A stretch of 64,000 nucleotides of DNA. Source: Rouxiella chamberiensis. GTDB taxonomy: Bacteria; Pseudomonadota; Gammaproteobacteria; Enterobacterales; Enterobacteriaceae. The position numbers and the translations under genes are program-made. Under the pieces are notes generated by a model that saw only the letters and a list, made by a program, of their open reading frames with translations, searched no databases and had not been told where the DNA came from. The DNA is taken from NCBI RefSeq assembly GCF_026967475.1, contig NZ_CP114058.1, positions 3,906,001 through 3,970,000 on the forward strand. The letters run 5' to 3'. Below are positions 59,654 through 64,000 of the stretch, piece by piece; position 1 is the first letter of the stretch, and the number at the start of each line of letters is the position of its first letter.

Positions 59654-60971
59654 ATGCCATTAGTCATCGTTGCAGTCGGTGTCGCACTGCTGCTGTTACT
59701 TATGATCCGATTCAAATTAAACGGTTTTATTGCCTTGATCCTCGTCGCGCTGGCTGTTGGCGTGATGCAGGGAATGCCGGTAGATAAAGTCATTACTTCA
59801 ATCAAAAACGGCGTGGGCGGCACGTTGGGCAGTCTGGCTCTCATCATGGGCTTTGGTGCCATGCTGGGTAAACTGCTGGCCGATTGCGGCGGTGCACAGC
59901 GCATTGCCACCACGCTTATCGACAAATTCGGCGTCAAATACATTCAGTGGGCATTGGTTGTCACCGGTTTTATCGTCGGCTTCGCGCTGGTTCTATGAAG
60001 TCGGTTTCGTGCTGATGCTGCCGCTGGTGTTCTCCGTTGCCTCGGCTGCCCGTTTGCCGCTGCTGTATGTCGGCGTGCCGATGGCGGCGGCGTTGTCGGT
60101 AACGCACGGTTTCCTGCCTCCGCATCCCGGACCGACGGCGATCGCGACCATTTTCCACGCGGATATGGGCAAGACGCTGCTGTACGGCGCCATTCTCGGC
60201 ATTCCTACCGTTATTTTGGCCGGTCCGGTGTTTGCCCGTTTCCTGAAAGGTATCGACAAGCCGGTTCCGCAGGGTTTGTATAACCCGAAAGTGTTTACCG
60301 AAGCCGAAATGCCTGGTTTTGGCGTGAGTGTTGCCACTTCGCTGGTGCCGGTGATTCTGATGGCCTTCCGCGCGATTACCGAAATGATCGTGCCGAAAGG
60401 TCACCCGATTCTGTCCTACGCCGAGTTCTTCGGCGATCCGGTTATGGCAACGCTGATTGCCGTGCTTATCGCCATCTTCACCTTCGGGCTGAATCGCGGT
60501 CGCAAGATGGATGAAGTGATGGGCACCATCTCGGATTCAATCAAGATTATTGCCATGATGCTGCTGATTATCGGCGGTGGCGGTGCCTTCAAGCAGGTGC
60601 TGGTCGACAGCGGCGTAGATAAATACATCGCGGGACTGATGCAGGGCAGCACGCTGTCGCCTATTCTGCTGGCATGGACCATCGCCGCAGTGCTGCGTCT
60701 GGCGCTGGGTTCGGCGACCGTTGCAGCCATTACCGCGGGCGGTATTGCCGCGCCGCTTATCGCCACCACCGGCGTCAGCCCGGAGTTGATGGTGATTGCC
60801 GTAGGCTCGGGCAGCGTGATTTTCTCTCACGTCAACGATCCGGGGTTCTGGCTGTTTAAAGAGTATTTCAACCTGACCATCGGTGAAACCCTCAAGTCCT
60901 GGTCCGTGCTGGAAACCATTATTTCTGTTTCCGGTCTGGTGGGTTGCCTGATACTTTCCAATATTATCTAG
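59654..60971 (+). CDS. gntT: High-affinity gluconate:H+ symporter GntT (frame broken once)
   Basis: A GntP-family gluconate permease, 438 residues after correction, equal to E. coli GntT. MPLVIVAVGVALLLLLMIRF, GGTLGSLALIMGFGAMLGKL, LSVTHGFLPPHPGPTAIATI and IFSHVNDPGFWLFKEYFN are signatures. An extra base at 59989-59993 (GTTC read as GGTTC) breaks the frame in VGFALFYEVGF. It imports gluconate for GntK; control by GntR through the adjacent palindrome is likely. Confidence 0.94.
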
Positions 60972-61131
60972 TCTGTCTGACAGCGTTCTGTCCTGCCTTA
61001 CTGGCGTCAGGACGCTGTCTTCTCCCTTAAGTCTCCCGCCATTAAGTAAATAAAGCTTCAAGAAGGATGAAAGGCGCTCAAAATTGTGGCTCAATACGGC
61101 CAAATTATTATTGGCTGCTGGATAACCTTCT

Positions 61132-62315
61132 ATGCCCCCCGTTTTGCACTTTATATTGGCTCTCGCCGTCATCTTCTTCCTCGCGTTCATTTTCAGTAAC
61201 GATCGCAAAAAATCCGTCCGCGGGTCATTCTGCAACTGGTTGTTATCGAGGGTTTGCTGGCGTGGTTCTTCCTGCATGCGACCAGCGGTCTGGCCATCGT
61301 CACCGCCGTCTCCGGATTCTTTGAAAACCTTTTAACCTACGCGGCGCAGGGTTCCGATTTTGTCTTTGGCGGAATGAGCAAGGCGGGGCTGGCGTTTATT
61401 TTCCTTGGCGTGCTTTGCCCGATTATCTTTATTTCGGCCTTGATCGGTATCCTGCAGCATTTACGTATTTTGCCGCTGCTCATCCGCATTGTCGGCACGT
61501 TGCTGTCGAAGATTAACGGCATGGGTAAACTGGAATCCTTCAATGCGGTCAGCACGTTGATTCTGGGTCAGTCGGAAAACTTTATCGCCTACAAAGGGGT
61601 GCTGGCGGAGATTTCACCGCGTCGTCTTTATTCGATGGCGGCAGCGGCGATGTCGACCGTTTCGCTGTCCATCGTGGGCGCGTATATGACGATGATTGAG
61701 CCGAAATACGTGGTTGCTGCGCTGATTCTGAATATGTTCAGCACCTTTATCATCCTGTCTATCATCAACCCGACGCCTGTCGGCGACGAGCCGGACATCA
61801 AGCTCGACAAGCTGCACGAAGATCAGAGTTTCTTCGAAATGCTCGGCGAATATATTCTGGCCGGTTTCAAGGTTGCGGTCATCATCATGGCGATGCTGAT
61901 TGGTTTTATCGCCATTATTGCCGCCATCAATGCCCTGTTTACCGCCATCTTCGGCATCAGCTTCCAGCATATTCTGGGTTACGTGTTTTATCCGTTTGCC
62001 TGGCTGATTGGCATTCCTGCGCCTGACGCACTCAAAGCCGCCAGCATCATGGCGACCAAGCTTGTCACCAACGAATTTGTCGCAATGATTGATTTAAAGA
62101 AAATCGCGACCGAATTGTCGCCGCGCGGGTTGGGCATTCTTTCCGTATTCCTGGTCTCTTTCGCCAACTTTGCGTCCATCGGCATTGTGGCGGGCGCGAT
62201 TAAGGGGCTGAATGAAAATCAGGGCAACGTGGTGTCTCGCTACGCGCTGAAACTGGTTTATGGCTCGACGCTGGTCAGCCTGCTCTCCGCCGCGTTCGCG
62301 GGATTAGTGTTGTAA
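61132..62315 (+). CDS. Concentrative nucleoside transporter (NupC/NupX family), frame broken once
   Basis: A CNT-family nucleoside:cation symporter, about 394 residues. [42 protein letters not shown]-like [10 protein letters not shown] and [19 protein letters not shown] carry the substrate and sodium/proton-site residues of the family. The frame is lost at 61217-61224 (one base short), between DRKKSVR and [18 protein letters not shown]. NupX or PsuT is the nearest in feel; I cannot decide between paralogs. No strong ribosome binding site precedes the ATG. Confidence 0.82.
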
Positions 62316-62331
62316 ATTATTGGCATAAAGT

Positions 62332-62361
62332 AAAAACCCGGCCACTGCGCCGGGTTTTTTT
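62332..62361. terminator. Bidirectional terminator after the nucleoside transporter gene
   Basis: A 9-bp perfect stem (AAACCCGGC/GCCGGGTTT), with T-runs on both strands. It serves the transporter gene and the convergent lipoprotein gene. Confidence 0.9.
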
Positions 62362-62363
62362 GT

Positions 62364-62831
62364 CTAGAAATCAACACACGCAGAATTGTCGACCTGCATG
62401 ACGGAATCCTGCTGGAACTGCTGTTTATACAGAGCGCGGATCTCGCCGATTTTCTTCTGCGCTTCGGCGCTGTCTTCATGAATCAGCACCAATGCCTTGC
62501 TGTTTTCCTTAATCACCACGCCTTCGCTGCGCAGCCATTGCCCCTTGGCATCGAACACGCTCAGGCCGTCCTTGAAGCGCGGCGTCACCGTTTTATCGAC
62601 AAAGGTCTGCCATTGTGCGGCGCTGACCGGTGCCGCGTTATGACGACTTAACCCAAAGTACAGGGTGGTTTGCCTCATCGGGTTGCCGGTTTTGCAGGTC
62701 AGGGCAGGCGTCGGTTTGGCGGCTACTTCAGTAGCCTGTGGCGGAAAAGGCGCTTGCGGCGCGGGTCGCGGGGCAGCGCAGCCGGTCAAGGCGAACGCCA
62801 CGCAGGCGGCAAACAAAGCAGGGGTCTTCAT
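62364..62831 (-). CDS. DUF3574-type lipoprotein
   Basis: A 155-residue predicted lipoprotein. MKTPALFAACVAFALTGCAA contains a lipobox (LTGC), followed by a proline-rich linker (APRPAPQAPFPPQATE) and a globular domain with the TTLYFGLSRH, FVDKTVTPRFKDGLSV and QWLRSEGVVIKENSK segments typical of DUF3574. AAGGAA precedes the ATG at 62831; the frame is open 25 codons earlier without support. Function unknown. Confidence 0.8.
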   Translation of the reverse strand: MKTPALFAACVAFALTGCAAPRPAPQAPFPPQATEVAAKPTPALTCKTGNPMRQTTLYFGLSRHNAAPVSAAQWQTFVDKTVTPRFKDGLSVFDAKGQWLRSEGVVIKENSKALVLIHEDSAEAQKKIGEIRALYKQQFQQDSVMQVDNSACVDF

Positions 62832-62975
62832 GACAGATTCCTTGTGATTGACTATTAATGACGGTGCGCTTTTTCCGCACCGTCTGCGCCGCACTCTGCA
62901 AGACAATGTTATCGCACGCGGCCGCTGACCCCATCATAGAGTCTGGCCGCTCGAATCGCCAATCACCTGACGTAT

Positions 62976-63018
62976 TGAAAACCCCCGCTATTTTACGTCT
63001 CGCTGCGCGGGTAGCGGC
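62976..63018 (-). terminator. Possible terminator downstream of aldA
   Basis: On the minus strand, just past the aldA stop, CCGCTA pairs with TAGCGG around an internal stem, followed by GGGTTTTC. The T-tract is short. Confidence 0.45.
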
Positions 63019-63024
63019 GTAAGC

Positions 63025-64000
63025 CTACTGATATTGAAGATAGGCGACGTGAGTCTGCAAATACTCCTCCAGACCATGACGACCATCCGCGCCGCCAATC
63101 CCGGACTTACGCCAGCCCGCATGGAAGCCCTGCATCGCCTCGAAGTTTTCCCGATTCACATAGGTTTCGCCAAACTTGAGTTTTTTAGCGCCGTCATCGC
63201 GGTATTGATATTTTGCGTGTAGATAGCCGACGTCAGGCCATATTCGCTGTCATTTGCCAGCGTAATCACTTCTTCGAGCGTTTTGAAGGTGGTGACGGGA
63301 AGTACGGGGCCGAAAATTTCATGCTGCATGATGTCCATGTCCTGACGCACATCGGTCAGGATGGTGGGCTGGAAGAAGAAGCCCCTGTCACCGGCCCGTT
63401 TGCCGCCGAGCAGCACTTTCGCGCCCTGCTCGACGGCGGCAGCGACTTTGTCCTCAACCCGTTGCAGGGCATCGGCGCTGATGAGCGGCCCCATATCCAG
63501 ATCGTTCTCCTCGGCGGTATCACCAAATTTCACCTGTTCGAACGCCTGGCTCAACCGGGTCATGAACTGGTCATAAATCTCTTCCTGCACATATAGACGT
63601 TCGGCGCAGTTACATACCTGTCCGGTATTGATCACGCGAGAACTGACGATGGCCTTCACCGCGAGGTCGAGGTCGGCATCGTTCATGACGATGGCCGGTG
63701 CCTTGCCGCCCAGCTCCAGCGAAACTTTGGTCACGTTTTGCGCGGCGGCTATCATGGTCTGAATTCCGGCGTTTACGCTGCCCGTCAGGCTGACCATGCC
63801 GACTTTCGGGTTGGCGGCGAGCTCGTGGCCGACCACAGGGCCGGTGCCGGTTACCAGATTGAAGACGCCTTTCGGCAGGCCAATCTCGTCGACGATTTCG
63901 GCAAAGATAATGGCGTTGTTCGGCGTCGGTTCGCTGGGTTTGATAACGATGGTGTTGCCGGTCAGCAGGGCGGGCGCGGCTTTACGGGCAATCAGAAAGA
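63025..64000 (-). CDS. aldA: Lactaldehyde dehydrogenase AldA, C-terminal part (runs off the window, frame broken once)
   Basis: The C-terminal two thirds of an NAD-dependent aldehyde dehydrogenase, best matching AldA (lactaldehyde/glycolaldehyde dehydrogenase). VSLELGGKAPAIVM holds the active-site Glu, and NTGQVCNCAERLYV the catalytic Cys. HEIFGPVLPV is the usual ALDH motif. The frame is lost in a T run at 63181-63186 (one base short). After correction it reads KLKFGETYVNRENFEAMQGF and HAGWRKSGIGGADGRHGLEE, ending at 63025, very like E. coli AldA. The N-terminus lies beyond position 64000. Confidence 0.9.

Overview
The window looks like chromosome of an Enterobacterales bacterium, probably in the Yersiniaceae (Rahnella/Rouxiella/Ewingella/Serratia type). 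The reasons are: a block gor-rlmJ-prlC-rsmJ-uspA-uspB-pitA-yhiN in nearly E. coli order; a second block yhhS-yhhY-ryhB-gntR-gntK-gntT; a complete pqqABCDEF operon; and an OlsF-type ornithine-lipid acyltransferase as known from Serratia. Genus is inferred from gene content only. No tRNA, rRNA, CRISPR array, integrase or insertion sequence was seen.

Layout. 1-1.5 kb: end of an ABC exporter gene and a FemAB-like acyltransferase. 1.6-7.5 kb (minus): chaperone-usher fimbrial operon with a pilin and two paralogous accessory subunits. 7.9-15.5 kb (minus): wrbA, pqqF-E-D-C-B-A and a membrane dipeptidase. 15.9-17.4 kb (plus): isochorismatase-like hydrolase, DoxX protein and VOC protein. 17.6-20.8 kb: Fur box, fiu and ybiX (catecholate siderophore uptake). 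21.2-22.9 kb: pirin gene with a divergent LysR regulator. 23.2-29.0 kb: two tandem paralogs of about 940 codons, each toxin-like and ending in a HExxH metallopeptidase-like domain; this is the least ordinary content of the window. 29-40 kb: conserved housekeeping block. 40.5-45.9 kb: SorC regulator, class I aldolase, P-loop kinase, ascorbate-family PTS IIA/IIB/IIC and a small TPR-like protein, likely one carbohydrate-use locus. 46-49 kb: HAD phosphatase, small lipoprotein, olsF. 49-52.8 kb: LysR gene, then a YheO-type regulator facing a dehydratase/ornithine-cyclodeaminase-like pair. 53.1-54.1 kb: two 88-aa LysR-type DNA-binding domains with no effector domain. 54.2-57.5 kb: porin, yhhS, yhhY. 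57.6-61 kb: Fur-regulated RyhB small RNA and gluconate genes gntR, gntK, gntT with a perfect GntR operator palindrome. 61.1-64 kb: CNT nucleoside transporter, DUF3574 lipoprotein, and the 3' part of aldA, which runs off the window.

A striking property of the whole window is that about twenty genes, including well-conserved ones (gor, prlC, rlmJ, uspA, pqqB, gntT, aldA), are split by single-base indels. They fall into two classes: lost bases in homopolymers, and one extra base inside the tetramer GAAC/GTTC (usually giving GAACC/GGTTC). This points to systematic sequencing or assembly error rather than gene decay. I therefore annotate each broken gene as one CDS over its full span and give the position of each break.
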